Assembly (NCBI RefSeq): GCF_905221025.1
Contig: NZ_CAJNBL010000044.1
Location: 62,001 to 126,000 of the forward strand
Source of the DNA: Candidatus Nitrotoga fabula
Lineage (GTDB): Bacteria; Pseudomonadota; Gammaproteobacteria; Burkholderiales; Gallionellaceae
Direction: 5' to 3'
DNA: 64,000 nt
A program made the position numbers and the translations under genes. Positions 18,783-29,512 of the stretch are shown piece by piece (the stretch's first letter is position 1; each line of letters starts with the position of its first letter). A model generated the notes under the pieces. It ran no database searches. It saw only the letters and a list, made by a program, of their open reading frames with translations, and was not told the origin of the DNA.

Positions 18783-19286
18783 CTAGTCTATTTTTCTTAG
18801 CTGGATGCCAAGCTGGTGCGCCGCTCTGCTGGCTGATGCGATGACATGCTCATCCATGCCATCATTATGAGTGCCCGCGACAGGAATCCTGGCAAGTGCA
18901 TTATGAGCTGCTTCCAGCAGTTTATGGCGGTGCACTTCCGGATTGCCATTCGGTTGATCTGGAGTCACCGCCTGAAAATACAGAAGACCATTGCGCATTG
19001 TGATGGCAAGCAGGTAGAGATCCTGGCCAAGTTTGGCAGCTTCCGGGTCACGCACCTCAAAACATTGCGTTGCGCTATCCTGATTTGCTTCCCTCATGTC
19101 TGACAACTGCTTGGCAACCGTCTCAACAAATGTTTGCGCCACATTGAGCTTTGGCGCCAATATTGCATGATATTGTCCGGTGCGGTTGAGAATGAGCGGG
19201 TTTTCAAGTGCCACGCGTTTGGTATTCCGCAACGTAAGCACTATGATTACCGTGATGATAATGGTAGCAACAGTTATTTCAATCAT
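18783..19286 (-). CDS. Hypothetical membrane-anchored protein
   Basis: 167 residues, not recognised. An N-terminal membrane helix (ITVATIIITVIIVLTL, about 3-18) is followed by a charged soluble domain, probably helical (VAQTFVETVAKQLSDMREA). One cysteine is present in the middle. Neighbours on both sides point away or belong to other systems, so the context gives no functional clue. Confidence 0.6.
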   Translation of the reverse strand: MIEITVATIIITVIIVLTLRNTKRVALENPLILNRTGQYHAILAPKLNVAQTFVETVAKQLSDMREANQDSATQCFEVRDPEAAKLGQDLYLLAITMRNGLLYFQAVTPDQPNGNPEVHRHKLLEAAHNALARIPVAGTHNDGMDEHVIASASRAAHQLGIQLRKID

Positions 19287-19491
19287 GAGAAAAAATCAAA
19301 TCACCATTCACCTGAAATTAAACAATTCATTTGAAACATCGGCAGCATGAATTTCCTGCCGCTCTGCCACGGCATCAGCCTGCACATCCGCGCTCATCCT
19401 TCTGCTTGCATGCAGACATCTGGTTGCATATTGTAACTTTACCAGTCTACTTTAACCAACTTACCTTACCTAGAGTAAGTCGCATCGATTT

Positions 19492-22400
19492 TTATTCATG
19501 TAAAATATTATGCTTTTCCTCGAACCATCTGTACAGTGTCGGCAGCACTATCAGGGTCAGAAAAGTGGAAGTAACCAGTCCACCGATTACCACAATAGCC
19601 AAAGGTCGTTGCACTTCAGATCCTGGCCCCGTGGCAAACAGCATCGGAACGAGCCCCAGCATCGCTACCGTGGCAGTCATCAGGACCGGGCGGAAACGTT
19701 GCTGACAGCCTTGAATGATCGCCTCGGCCTGAGACATCCCTTTACGCAAGGTCCGAATGTAGGATACCAGCACTACCCCGTTTAATACAGCTATCCCCCA
19801 CAGTGCGATGAAACCGACAGAGGCTGGTACTGACAGGTATTCCCTGGTTATAAACAGGGACACCACCCCGCCTATCGAAGCGAAAGGAAGCACCATGATA
19901 ATTAACGAGGCATAGCGCAGGGCGCCAAACAGCAGAAACAGCAGGAAAAAAATTGCAGCGATGGTTACTGGAATGATGATCATCAGGTGATTCATTGCGT
20001 GCTGCATGTTCTGGAACTGGCCACCCCATTCCAGATAGTAGCCTTCCGGCAATGGAACCTTTGCATTGACTGCTGCCTGTAATTCGGAAACAAAACCACC
20101 CAGGTCACGGTTTTTTACGTTCACGCCCACGACAATGCGGCGCTTGGCCTTTTCCCGGCTGATCTGAGCGGGGCCGTCCAGTACATTGATCGTGGCCAGA
20201 TCTTCCAGGGCAACATGGGCACCATTGGGCGAAATGACACGCAGGGCACGGATCTCCCTCAGATTATTGCGGAAACCTTCCGGCAGACGCACCACAGCGC
20301 TGAAACGGCGCTCGCCTTCAAATATTTCCGTAGTTTCTCTGCCACCAATGGCTGTCTCAATCACATCATTCACATCTGCCACGTTGAGACCATGACGGGC
20401 GATGATCTGCCGGTCGATATTAATGGATAAATATTGCTGTCCGGTAATTTTTTCCACGCGCAGATCCTGAGCACCATTGATGGATGAAGCCACTTTAGCA
20501 ATGGCGTCGGCCTTCAGCCTGAGCATCTCCAGATCATCTCCGAACAATTTGATCGCGACATCGGACCGCACGCCGGTAACCAACTCCGCCACCCGGGCGG
20601 AAATTGGCTGGGCCATTACAATCTGAACCCCGGGCAAAGTCTTGACCTTTTCCCGGATCGCATCCGCAATATTGTCCTGCGTCCATCCCCCGGGCCATTC
20701 ATTACGGGGCTTCAGGCTCACAATCGGGCTCGATTCGTTCTGACTTTGCGGATCTGCCGGACTTTCGCCACGACCTACAGCCGACACCGCAGATTTCACC
20801 CCGGGCACCTGCATGATCATGCGCAGTGCCTCCATTTCCATCGCGATGGATTCATCCAGCGAAATATTGGGTACCCGGACGATGCCTGGCACAATTGAGT
20901 TTTCCTTCATTTCCGGTATAAAAGCCATGCCGAGCATGGGCAGTAACAGCAGGGATCCGACGAAAGCCAAGCCTGACAAGGCAATGGTTTTTTTGCCATT
21001 GGAAAGCGTCCAGTCCAGCAAACGCATGTAAGGCTTTTTCAACAGTGCAACCAGACGGGTATCGTGCTCCTCCTTCCCAACCAGAAAGTAGGTGCATAAA
21101 ACCGGGATCAGGGTTAGCGACAAGATCAGCGATACGAACAATGCAATCGCAATGGTAAATGCGAGAGGAGCAAACATTTTGCCCTCCATGCCATGCAGTG
21201 TCATTAACGGCAGGAACACCAGAATAATAATGGAAATGCCAAAAATCACCGGAGTGGCGACTTCCGCAGCCGCGTCAATCACGACGTGCATTCTGCTAAC
21301 CCCTTTATGCGTGGCCAGCCGCTGAAAAGCATGCTCCACCACCACCACCGCACCATCCACGATCAGCCCGGTTGCAATGGCAAGTCCGCCAAGTGACATC
21401 AGATTGGCAGACAGGCCGTAATGGTTCATCACCATAAAAGTGATCAGGGGCGTCAACAACAGGGAGGAAACCACGATCAGGGACGAGCGCACATCCCCGA
21501 GAAATAGAAACAGCACGATAATGACCAGAATTACGCCCTCAAGCAACACCTTCAGCACCGTATTCAACGCCGCATCAACCAGTTCGCTGCGGTCATAATA
21601 GGGAACTATCCTGAGGCCATCGGGGAGCATCCCCCTGCTGTTGATTTCCTCAACCCTTTTTTTGACCCGGTTAACGACATCTTTGGCATTGCCCGCGCGT
21701 ATCATCATCACGATTCCACCGACAGACTCGGTAACACCGTTTTTCAGCAATGCTCCGTAGCGCACCTCATGACCGATGGTCACCTCTGCAACATCACGCA
21801 CGAATACCGGTATTCCATCCTGCTCCTTGAGCACAATCGTACGAATGTCATCCAGTGTCTTGATCAGGCCTATGCCCCGGATCAAGTATTGCTCGGCATA
21901 ATGGGGCAGGACCCCACCTCCGGAGTTGGCATTATTACGGGCGAGGGCCTGATACACATCCTGCAGGGTAACCATGTAATGCCGCATGCGGTCAGGATTT
22001 ACAAGCACCTGATACTGCTTGACGTAGCCCCCCTGGGAATTGATCTCGGCGACGCCGGGAATACCGCGCAGCAGCGGGCGCACCACCCAGTCCTGGGTAG
22101 TGCGGCGCTTGACCAGTTCCTGCTGGCTAAGAGCGCTTTTTCCATCATCAGGGTGCTCCAGGGTATATTGATAGACTTCTCCCAGCCCGGTCGACAATGG
22201 GCCAAGCACGGGCATCACTCCCTGGGGCATGCGCCCGCCAACTTCGATCAGGCGCTCCATGACCAGCTGGCGCGCAAAATAGACATCGGTGGCATCGGTA
22301 AATACCAGCGTGATCAGTGACAATCCGGGCTTATTCAGTGAGCGCATCTCCTCAAGCCCCGGCAGACCGGTCATGGCCATCTCAAGCGGCACAGTAACAA

Positions 22401-22590
22401 AGCGTTCCACTTCTTCCGGTGAACGGCCCAGCGCTTCCGTGGCAATCTGAACCTGCACATTGGTTACATCCGGAAATGCATCCACCGACAGCTTCCTGGC
22501 CGCATTCAATCCGAATGCTACCAGGCACAACGCGACTGCGACGATTACCAGACGCTGATCAAGCGCTACCCGAATCAGGGATTTCAGCAT
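19492..22590 (-). CDS. Heavy-metal RND efflux pump, CusA/CzcA family
   Basis: 1032-residue inner-membrane proton/metal antiporter. Family features: N-terminal helix and VDAFPDVTNVQVQIATEALG, an ERRTT-like KRRTTQDWVV loop, the transmembrane-4 motif GLIVDGAVVVVEH with its proton-relay Asp, and PFASIGGVVSLF towards the C-terminus. The classical DFG preceding the TM4 motif is replaced by SLGG, so the metal cannot be assigned from the usual HME classes. It starts 1 bp after the adaptor gene stop. Forms a tripartite pump with the next two genes. Confidence 0.93.
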   Translation of the reverse strand: MLKSLIRVALDQRLVIVAVALCLVAFGLNAARKLSVDAFPDVTNVQVQIATEALGRSPEEVERFVTVPLEMAMTGLPGLEEMRSLNKPGLSLITLVFTDATDVYFARQLVMERLIEVGGRMPQGVMPVLGPLSTGLGEVYQYTLEHPDDGKSALSQQELVKRRTTQDWVVRPLLRGIPGVAEINSQGGYVKQYQVLVNPDRMRHYMVTLQDVYQALARNNANSGGGVLPHYAEQYLIRGIGLIKTLDDIRTIVLKEQDGIPVFVRDVAEVTIGHEVRYGALLKNGVTESVGGIVMMIRAGNAKDVVNRVKKRVEEINSRGMLPDGLRIVPYYDRSELVDAALNTVLKVLLEGVILVIIVLFLFLGDVRSSLIVVSSLLLTPLITFMVMNHYGLSANLMSLGGLAIATGLIVDGAVVVVEHAFQRLATHKGVSRMHVVIDAAAEVATPVIFGISIIILVFLPLMTLHGMEGKMFAPLAFTIAIALFVSLILSLTLIPVLCTYFLVGKEEHDTRLVALLKKPYMRLLDWTLSNGKKTIALSGLAFVGSLLLLPMLGMAFIPEMKENSIVPGIVRVPNISLDESIAMEMEALRMIMQVPGVKSAVSAVGRGESPADPQSQNESSPIVSLKPRNEWPGGWTQDNIADAIREKVKTLPGVQIVMAQPISARVAELVTGVRSDVAIKLFGDDLEMLRLKADAIAKVASSINGAQDLRVEKITGQQYLSINIDRQIIARHGLNVADVNDVIETAIGGRETTEIFEGERRFSAVVRLPEGFRNNLREIRALRVISPNGAHVALEDLATINVLDGPAQISREKAKRRIVVGVNVKNRDLGGFVSELQAAVNAKVPLPEGYYLEWGGQFQNMQHAMNHLMIIIPVTIAAIFFLLFLLFGALRYASLIIMVLPFASIGGVVSLFITREYLSVPASVGFIALWGIAVLNGVVLVSYIRTLRKGMSQAEAIIQGCQQRFRPVLMTATVAMLGLVPMLFATGPGSEVQRPLAIVVIGGLVTSTFLTLIVLPTLYRWFEEKHNILHE

Positions 22591-22591
22591 A

Positions 22592-23743
22592 TCAGCTTCC
22601 CGACGCCGATCGCTTGCGCTCGTTATTCAGATGAAAAGCTCCATCAATGACAATGCGCTCGCCTGTTTTAATGCCTTCCTGTACCGGAGAAAAACCATGA
22701 GCTTCCGGGCCCAGCTGGACACGCCGCAACTGAAAGCGTTGATTATCCAGCTGAACGAAAACGTAATCCTTGTTTTCTTCCCGCACCACCGCCGAAGCAG
22801 GCACCACCAACTGGCGCTGGGATTGTCCCAGAATCAGCATGGAGGCAAGCATCTCCGGTTTGAGCATGCGTTCCTTGTTTTCCACATCCATGCGCACCGT
22901 TACCGTCCGCCTGTCTGGATCAACGGTATCCGCAATATAGATCAGCCGCCCTTCAAAGCGTTTCCCTCCCAATGCCGGAACCTCGGCCTGCACTACTTCA
23001 CCCATTTTCACCAGAAAGGCATGTTGCTCGGTCACCTCTGCCACCAGCCATACGTGTGACAGATCCGCTATGGTATAGAGTATGTCTGCCGGCTGTACGA
23101 CCTGACCCGGAGTTACTTTGCGTTCGATCACCACGCCATCCAGCGTGGAATTGATCGTGGACACGGAATGCACGCGGCGGCTGGACGCCAACTTGTTAAT
23201 GGCGCTTTTGGACATCCCCAGAACCTTGAGCTGCTCGTAGGAAGCATGGAGTTCAGCCTGCGCCTGAACCAGATCCGCCTGGCGTTTCTGCAACTCTGCC
23301 TCGCCGATCACATCAGCGGCAAACAGTAATTTTGCCCGCTCTACAGCGCGGCGTTGCAACCCTTCATCGGACAACGCCTTAAGATAGACAAGCTGGGCAT
23401 CCGATAGCTCCGTGCTGTTCAGTGTTGTCAGCACATCGCCCTGTTTTACCGCCTGACCCAAATAGGCATGAATTTCCGTCACGCGACCGGTTACAGCCGA
23501 TCCGACGCGCGCCATCCGATGTTCATTCACTTCAACACGAGCCGGCACACGCATGGTCTCGGCCACCCAGCCCTCGCTTGCAGGGACAATTGCCAGCCTT
23601 TTCAGAAACTCCGGGGCAATCTGCACCACAGAGGGATCTTTGGCCTGATTTACCTCATTATGCAATGCTTGATTGTCGTTGCATCCTGCCAGCGCGACAA
23701 TCAGCAAATTCACGAATACAACAGGACCGATGGTTCGCCTCAC
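22592..23743 (-). CDS. RND periplasmic adaptor, CusB/CzcB family
   Basis: 383 residues. Signal peptide with lipobox ALAGC (Cys21), so probably a membrane-anchored lipoprotein. Membrane-fusion order is visible: barrel-sandwich start RVGSAVTGRVTEIHAYLGQ, long helical hairpin (LQKRQADLVQAQAELHASYE), second lipoyl half DGVVIERKVTPGQVVQPADI, then beta barrel and proximal domain. It joins the inner-membrane pump to the outer-membrane channel. Start overlaps the channel gene stop by 4 bp. Confidence 0.93.
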   Translation of the reverse strand: MRRTIGPVVFVNLLIVALAGCNDNQALHNEVNQAKDPSVVQIAPEFLKRLAIVPASEGWVAETMRVPARVEVNEHRMARVGSAVTGRVTEIHAYLGQAVKQGDVLTTLNSTELSDAQLVYLKALSDEGLQRRAVERAKLLFAADVIGEAELQKRQADLVQAQAELHASYEQLKVLGMSKSAINKLASSRRVHSVSTINSTLDGVVIERKVTPGQVVQPADILYTIADLSHVWLVAEVTEQHAFLVKMGEVVQAEVPALGGKRFEGRLIYIADTVDPDRRTVTVRMDVENKERMLKPEMLASMLILGQSQRQLVVPASAVVREENKDYVFVQLDNQRFQLRRVQLGPEAHGFSPVQEGIKTGERIVIDGAFHLNNERKRSASGS

Positions 23744-24999
23744 AATATTTCTCCGGGACTAGGGGGGATGGCGCGGAGCCGTTCAATCTCAATCAGTGCG
23801 GCCTGCAACTCATAGCGGGCATTCAGGTAGTCGAGGCGGGTAGTGCGTAATACCCGCTGGGCGTCGAGGAACTCAAGAATACCGCGCTCACCGTGGCGAT
23901 AGGCGGCTTCGGCCACCTTCATGGCATTTTCGGCATCGCGGAGCAGCCCGGTTTCGAATATTTTTACTTGATTTTTTGCAATCTGATAGCGTCCATAAGC
24001 CTGATCCAGAACACCCAGCAAACTAATGTTTACCTGCCGCTTTTCCGCTTCCGCCCTTTCAAGCCCTGCCAGAGCCTCGCCGATTGGACCCTGGCGCCGG
24101 TTCCATAAAGGCAATGGCAAGGAAACCCCGACTTGCCAAAGTTTCCAGTCCGGATCCTGATTGGTTCCTACGGTGATGGTCGGTTGCGGGATACGCAAGT
24201 TGCGTTCCAGCTGCACCCGTGCTTCGGCACGTTGCGCTTGCGCGTTTGCCACCTTAAGCACTGGCTGGCGCTCCAGCAATTCCTTGCGTAACTCGTCCAA
24301 CTCCGGCAGATCCGGAGGCAGCAATTTTTCCTGGGGTACCTCGAAATTTTTGGCGAGAGGCGCACCAATTATCGCCCGTAGTCGATCCCGGGCCTGGATA
24401 ATGCGAAATTCTGCGCTTTTCACGGCACTCTGCGCAGCCAGCACTTCAACATCCGCCTTCACCAGCTCAAAGCGGGGAGATTCTCCAACCTTAACCTTAA
24501 GCTTTACCCTGTCCCGGATTTGCATCAGCAAATCAAGGTTCACTTTAGCCAGGCGGAGCTCTTCCTGGCGGCGCAACACCTCAAAAAAAGCCTGTTTCAC
24601 CGAGGTGCGCAAATTGATTCGCGCATCCGACACAGAAGCCTCGGCGGCAACAATGCCTGCCTCGGCACCTAGCCTCCTGGCTTCACGCACAGAAGGCAGT
24701 TCAATCAACTGCGACAATGCCGCAGCGTTATTTTGCCCATCTGGAATATGCTGAAACTTTGAAAGCGATTTTCCAGCCCCAAGCTGAAGATCGGGATTAG
24801 GGTAGGCTCGTGCGGTCGTGAGGGCAGCATGCGCGCCACGCTCCTGGGCCGCAATGTCAGCAAGTATCGGGCTGTGGGTAGCTGCAAGACGCAAGGCCGT
24901 TTCCAGCGTCAAAATCCCTGCCGCATGGGATGGGAGACTTGATATGAGCAAGAAAAATAGAATCCACCACCAGCGAAAGGAGAATCTATGAAATCGCAT
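23740..24999 (-). CDS. TolC-family outer-membrane channel, CusC/CzcC type
   Basis: 419 residues: signal peptide (WWWILFFLLISSLPSHA) and then two outer-membrane efflux repeats, beginning LTLETALRLAATHSPILADI and, in the second half, LRDAENAMKVAEAAYRHGER with LEFLDAQRVLRTTRLDYLNA. An upstream start would add 14 residues ahead of the signal peptide; ATG at 24999 is preferred. First gene of the czcCBA-like operon; no metal-sensor gene (MerR or two-component) is adjacent. Confidence 0.92.
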   Translation of the reverse strand: MRFHRFSFRWWWILFFLLISSLPSHAAGILTLETALRLAATHSPILADIAAQERGAHAALTTARAYPNPDLQLGAGKSLSKFQHIPDGQNNAAALSQLIELPSVREARRLGAEAGIVAAEASVSDARINLRTSVKQAFFEVLRRQEELRLAKVNLDLLMQIRDRVKLKVKVGESPRFELVKADVEVLAAQSAVKSAEFRIIQARDRLRAIIGAPLAKNFEVPQEKLLPPDLPELDELRKELLERQPVLKVANAQAQRAEARVQLERNLRIPQPTITVGTNQDPDWKLWQVGVSLPLPLWNRRQGPIGEALAGLERAEAEKRQVNISLLGVLDQAYGRYQIAKNQVKIFETGLLRDAENAMKVAEAAYRHGERGILEFLDAQRVLRTTRLDYLNARYELQAALIEIERLRAIPPSPGEIL

Positions 25000-25346
25000 G
25001 TTCTTTTTATTTTCTGGGCAAGTAAATGCAGACACTGACATTAATCATTTAGTTCCATTTCCAAGCGAAGAAATTCCTGGCGCATTCATTGTTTCAGAAT
25101 ATACGTGCAAAAAGACAGGAGGCAGATCTCCCTGTACAGGCAAATCTGAGCGCGATGCCTCTGAAACCCGACGTCTTCCTGGAATCAGGTCATCACTACG
25201 ACATTCTGAATTCATTTTTTGTGCCTCAGACACATACCCCAACTTGAGGACTGCCGTGGATATTCCGGCTTACCCGAAGAACGCACCCGACACACTACGC
25301 CCAAAAGAAACAGGGATCTTTACGCAACATATGCCGAGAAGAACTG
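25000..25346. other. Intergenic region upstream of the RND operon
   Basis: About 350 bp between glgA (ending at 25347) and the RND operon start. It should carry the pump promoter. No RNA gene, metal-regulator operator or convincing small frame was identified. Confidence 0.4.
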
Positions 25347-26792
25347 CTATGGCCGGATCAAATTCATATAGAGGTCATGATAGGCTGCGGCACTCCGATT
25401 CCAGCTAAAATCCCGGGTCATGCAATTATGTTGCAAGTCACGCCAGCTTTTCTTGTCATAATAAACACTCGCTGCACGTTTAACTGTAGCATGTAAACTG
25501 GCTGCGTCCATGCTGTGAAAAACAAAACCCGATGCGAGGCCTTGTGCACATGTTACTTCATTGTAATCCGTTACAGTATCAATCAGGCCGCCGGTTGCAT
25601 ATACTACTGGCGGTACACCATAGCGCTGGCTATGCATCTGACTCAGCCCGCAAGGCTCGAAACGCGATGGCATCAGAAATATGTCTGCTCCTCCATGAAT
25701 CAAATGGGACAAGCCCTCATCAAAACCAATATACACACCGATTTTCCCCGGAAAATGATGCAGAAGATCCAGAGCAGCACGCTGCATGCCTGCATCCCCA
25801 TTCCCAAGCAATACCAGTTGCGCAGGTAGGTTGACCAGTTGTGGCGCAATCTCCAACACAAGATCCACCCCCTTTTGGTGGGTAAACCGGCTCACCAATG
25901 CAAACAAAGGCAGACCAGGATCGACGTGCAACCCCATTCGTTTTTGCAGCCCACATTTATTGGCAGACTTGCCGCTCAAATCATTCAAACTGTAAAGCTG
26001 GACGAGATCAGGGTCGGTGGCCGGATTCCAGCCTTCGACATCAATTCCATTCAGAATACCCGTAACCTTTTCCCGCCGGTATGCGAGGAGACCCTGCAGG
26101 CCAAATCCAAGCGGATCGGTCTGGATTTCCCTGGCATAGGAGGGACTTACGGTAGTGATGTGGTCCGCGTAATACAGACCAGCCTTCATGAAGGATAAAT
26201 TTCCGTAAAACTCTACGCCATCAGGCTGAAAGCAATCAATAGGCAATCCCAGTTCCGCCACCATATACGAAGGGAAATTGCCCTGAAAAGCAAGATTATG
26301 CACGGTCATGACACAAGGGGCCGCGTCATCTGCAAAATGAAGATACGCAGGAGCAAGTCCGGCTTGCCAGTCATTGCAATGAACCAAATCAGGCTTCCAG
26401 TCCAGCGTAGAGCCTGCGCTTCCCATCCATGCCGCGACCCATGATAACATGCCGAATCGCAAGGCATTATCCGGCCAGTCGATACCATTTTCATCCTGAT
26501 ATGCACCGCCGCCACGCTCATACAGTTCAGCACATTCAATCACAAAAAGAGGAACGCCATTAGGCAGCCAGCTTGCAAACAAGTACGCAGCAGGGAAACT
26601 GTGAACCGGAAACAGGTCGGCAATCAACTGGCGGTGCGGCAGTGCCTTCAAGACCTGGGGATAGCCTGGCAGCAATAAGCGCACATCAATCCCCCTTTCG
26701 CGCAGGGCTGCCGGAAGGGCAGCGCTGACATCGGCCAGACCGCCGGTTTTTATTAATGGCACAACTTCCGAGGTGGCGAACAATACGCGCAT
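25347..26792 (-). CDS. glgA: Glycogen synthase (ADP-glucose type, GT5)
   Basis: 481 residues. N-terminal KTGGLADV (residues 16-23) is the ADP-glucose-binding motif of bacterial starch/glycogen synthases. The C-terminal GT-B half has FALVSRFTHQKGVDLVLEI, MPSRFEPCGLSQM with the catalytic Glu, and YGVPPVVYATGGLIDTV. It elongates alpha-1,4-glucan. glgP lies upstream on the same strand, 158 bp away; glgB and glgC are not in the window. Confidence 0.95.
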   Translation of the reverse strand: MRVLFATSEVVPLIKTGGLADVSAALPAALRERGIDVRLLLPGYPQVLKALPHRQLIADLFPVHSFPAAYLFASWLPNGVPLFVIECAELYERGGGAYQDENGIDWPDNALRFGMLSWVAAWMGSAGSTLDWKPDLVHCNDWQAGLAPAYLHFADDAAPCVMTVHNLAFQGNFPSYMVAELGLPIDCFQPDGVEFYGNLSFMKAGLYYADHITTVSPSYAREIQTDPLGFGLQGLLAYRREKVTGILNGIDVEGWNPATDPDLVQLYSLNDLSGKSANKCGLQKRMGLHVDPGLPLFALVSRFTHQKGVDLVLEIAPQLVNLPAQLVLLGNGDAGMQRAALDLLHHFPGKIGVYIGFDEGLSHLIHGGADIFLMPSRFEPCGLSQMHSQRYGVPPVVYATGGLIDTVTDYNEVTCAQGLASGFVFHSMDAASLHATVKRAASVYYDKKSWRDLQHNCMTRDFSWNRSAAAYHDLYMNLIRP

Positions 26793-26950
26793 CGTTATTC
26801 CCCTACGAAAATATAATGTATCCGCTACGAGCGAGAATAACTAAATACTGTCAGCTTAATGACAACAGGACTGATTTACACAAATATCAGCTGTCATAAA
26901 AAATAAGCCCACAAAAAATCGAATGCAATTCAACCCCCGAAAAACCGGGG

Positions 26951-29512
26951 CTACAGCCAGCGCATCAGTCCCAGTTCAAACCGGTGCGTAAGCATTTCAT
27001 GGTGCGGGTGAACCCTTATGCGGTATTCAAGCTTACCGCATAGCTCAGGGGTAAATTCCAGCATGTATACATGCTCGCCTGTTTGCTGGTTCATCTCCCG
27101 GGCTGTAAACAGATAACTCATTTCCGGTCCGGACTTTTCTTTTTGGGACGCCTGCCCAATCAACATTTCAACCGCGACATCCGAGGGATTGAGGCCATTT
27201 AAATTAACCCCCACTTCGACGCGCACGCTTTCCTTGAACATTACACTTTGTTTTGTCATGCCCATGCGGCGTATGGTTACACCTGGCCAAGCCTGACGGA
27301 TAAAGGTTTTCCAGTGTGCTACCCTGCGTGCGCCTTCAAAATTATTTTCCCAGTATTTATAATATTGTTTTATGGCCGGAAGATATGTTTTATCAATATA
27401 CTCGCCTACCATGCGGGCGGAATTGAACTGCGGCAACAAAGTGGCAATAGAGCGTTTCGACATTTTTACCCATTCCGGAGAATAACCCATCTTATTTTGT
27501 TTGTAATAGGTCGGAATTACCCGGTCTTGCAGCAACTCATAAAGAGTCTGGCTTTCTTCGCGGTTGCGCTGTGCATTGGGAAAGTCTTCTGAAACCGGCT
27601 TGATAGCCCAGCCATTCTTGCCGTCGTAACCTTCATCCCACCAGCCATCCAGTACTGACAAATTCAGTACCCCGTTCATGGCCGCCTTCATTCCTGAAGT
27701 ACCGCTCGCCTCCAGCGGATATAGCGGGGTATTCAACCAGACATCCACCCCTGCAACCATGCGACGCGCAAGCCTCATGTCATAATCTTCCAGCATGAGA
27801 ATTTTGCCTTCAAATTCCGGCATGCGCGAAATTCGCGTCACCTGACGAATCAGATCCTGCCCGGGAATGTCAGCAGGATGAGCTTTCCCTGCAAAAACAA
27901 ACAGAACCGGACGTTCAGAGTCCTGCATGATCTCACGAAGCCACTCGAGATCCTCAAATAACAAGGTGGCACGCTTGTAGGTTGCAAAACGTCGCGCGAA
28001 TCCGATTGTGAGCACATTCGGATTTGCTGGATCAACATATTTCAAAATACGATCAAGGTGAGCCTGGGAACCATGATTACGAAAATGCTGCCGACGAACC
28101 CGGTAGCGGATCAATTGCATCATTCGTGACTTGAGCGTCTCGCGCACGCTCCAGAATTGGTGGTCTGGAATACTATTAACTTTTTCCCAGAAGGAAAAAT
28201 CATCGGCATGCTGACTCCAATCCCATCCCAGATAGCGCATAAAAACCTCCGACCATTCCTTTGCCAGGAAAGTCGGCATATGCACGCCATTGGTAATATG
28301 GCTTATCGGATTATCTTCATGGTCAAGCTCCTGCCATAGTTCACCGCAGATTCTGGCAGAAACCTTGCCATGAATCTGCGAAACCCCATTCTGGAAGCGT
28401 GAGCAATGAATAGCCAGAGCCGTCATATTAAAATCCGGCGTACCTGATACATAGCCCAATGCCAGAAATTCATCGCGGCTTATATTCAACTGAGGAAAAT
28501 AATTCTCAAAATAGAGTGACATCATTCCATAATCAAAATGATCATGGCCTGCTGGAACGGGTGTGTGCGTGGTAAAAACAGTATTTACCGAAACCGCTTC
28601 AAGCGCAGCCGGGAACTCTATTCCCTGTTCGGTCAGGATACGGATACGCTCCAATACCATGAATGCCGCGTGGCCTTCATTGATGTGCCACACACTTGGC
28701 TGAATGCCCATTTTTCGCAAAGCACGTACACCACCGATTCCAAGCACAATCTCCTGCTCCATGCGGACGGATCGATCCCCCCCGTAAAGATGGTGGGTAA
28801 TGGCACGATCCTGCCGGGAGTTTTCATCAAGATCAGTGTCCAGCAGGTAGATCATGACATTTCCTACAACCGCCTTCCATACTTTGATTGCCACTCTTCG
28901 TCCGGGCAAATCTACGCTTACCTGGACGTCCAGGCCATTGCCATCCAGCACTGGCGAAATTGGCAAGCTGTCAAATTCGGAATCTGTGTATATCGCATGC
29001 TGATTACCTTCATAATCAACAGTCTGATGAAAATAACCCTGACGATAGAGCAGTCCTATACCGACAAAAGGCAAATGCATATCGCTGGCTGACTTGCAAT
29101 GGTCACCCGCCAGGATTCCCAGACCGCCGGAATAGATCGGAAAGCTTTCATGGAAACCAAATTCAGCACAAAAATATGCGATCAGGTCATTTTCCGTAAA
29201 CTTTGCTGAAAGATCATTGGATACAGGCCTGGCATGATAGCTATCATAAGCTGACAATATCCGTTGAAACTGGTCCAGAAACACTGGATCTTCGGAAGCG
29301 GCAATCAGGCTATGCTCATCCACAGACTGCAAGAAAGCCTTAGGATTTTGCCCTACATCTTCCCAGAGATCACGTTGAATAAAGGAAAACAGATCACGCG
29401 TAGGCAGATCCCAGCTATACCACAGATTATTTGCAAGTTCTTCAAGCCTGGCTAGACGAGCCGGTATTTTAGGCCGGACATCCAGAGTATATGGAGTGCC
29501 TTTTTTCATCAT
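26951..29512 (-). CDS. glgP: Alpha-glucan (glycogen/starch) phosphorylase
   Basis: 853 residues, of the GT35 branch that starts with the DUF3417 domain (LEELANNLWYSWDLPTRDLF near residue 25), not the E. coli-type GlgP. It releases glucose 1-phosphate from alpha-glucans. Visible motifs: SGGLGILAGDHCKSASD, the TTHTPVPAGHD region, and the pyridoxal-phosphate lysine in EASGTSGMKAAMNG. RBS CAGGAG precedes tandem ATGs at 29512 and 29509. A short GC hairpin (CCCCG/CGGGG) follows the stop. Confidence 0.94.
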   Translation of the reverse strand: MMKKGTPYTLDVRPKIPARLARLEELANNLWYSWDLPTRDLFSFIQRDLWEDVGQNPKAFLQSVDEHSLIAASEDPVFLDQFQRILSAYDSYHARPVSNDLSAKFTENDLIAYFCAEFGFHESFPIYSGGLGILAGDHCKSASDMHLPFVGIGLLYRQGYFHQTVDYEGNQHAIYTDSEFDSLPISPVLDGNGLDVQVSVDLPGRRVAIKVWKAVVGNVMIYLLDTDLDENSRQDRAITHHLYGGDRSVRMEQEIVLGIGGVRALRKMGIQPSVWHINEGHAAFMVLERIRILTEQGIEFPAALEAVSVNTVFTTHTPVPAGHDHFDYGMMSLYFENYFPQLNISRDEFLALGYVSGTPDFNMTALAIHCSRFQNGVSQIHGKVSARICGELWQELDHEDNPISHITNGVHMPTFLAKEWSEVFMRYLGWDWSQHADDFSFWEKVNSIPDHQFWSVRETLKSRMMQLIRYRVRRQHFRNHGSQAHLDRILKYVDPANPNVLTIGFARRFATYKRATLLFEDLEWLREIMQDSERPVLFVFAGKAHPADIPGQDLIRQVTRISRMPEFEGKILMLEDYDMRLARRMVAGVDVWLNTPLYPLEASGTSGMKAAMNGVLNLSVLDGWWDEGYDGKNGWAIKPVSEDFPNAQRNREESQTLYELLQDRVIPTYYKQNKMGYSPEWVKMSKRSIATLLPQFNSARMVGEYIDKTYLPAIKQYYKYWENNFEGARRVAHWKTFIRQAWPGVTIRRMGMTKQSVMFKESVRVEVGVNLNGLNPSDVAVEMLIGQASQKEKSGPEMSYLFTAREMNQQTGEHVYMLEFTPELCGKLEYRIRVHPHHEMLTHRFELGLMRWL

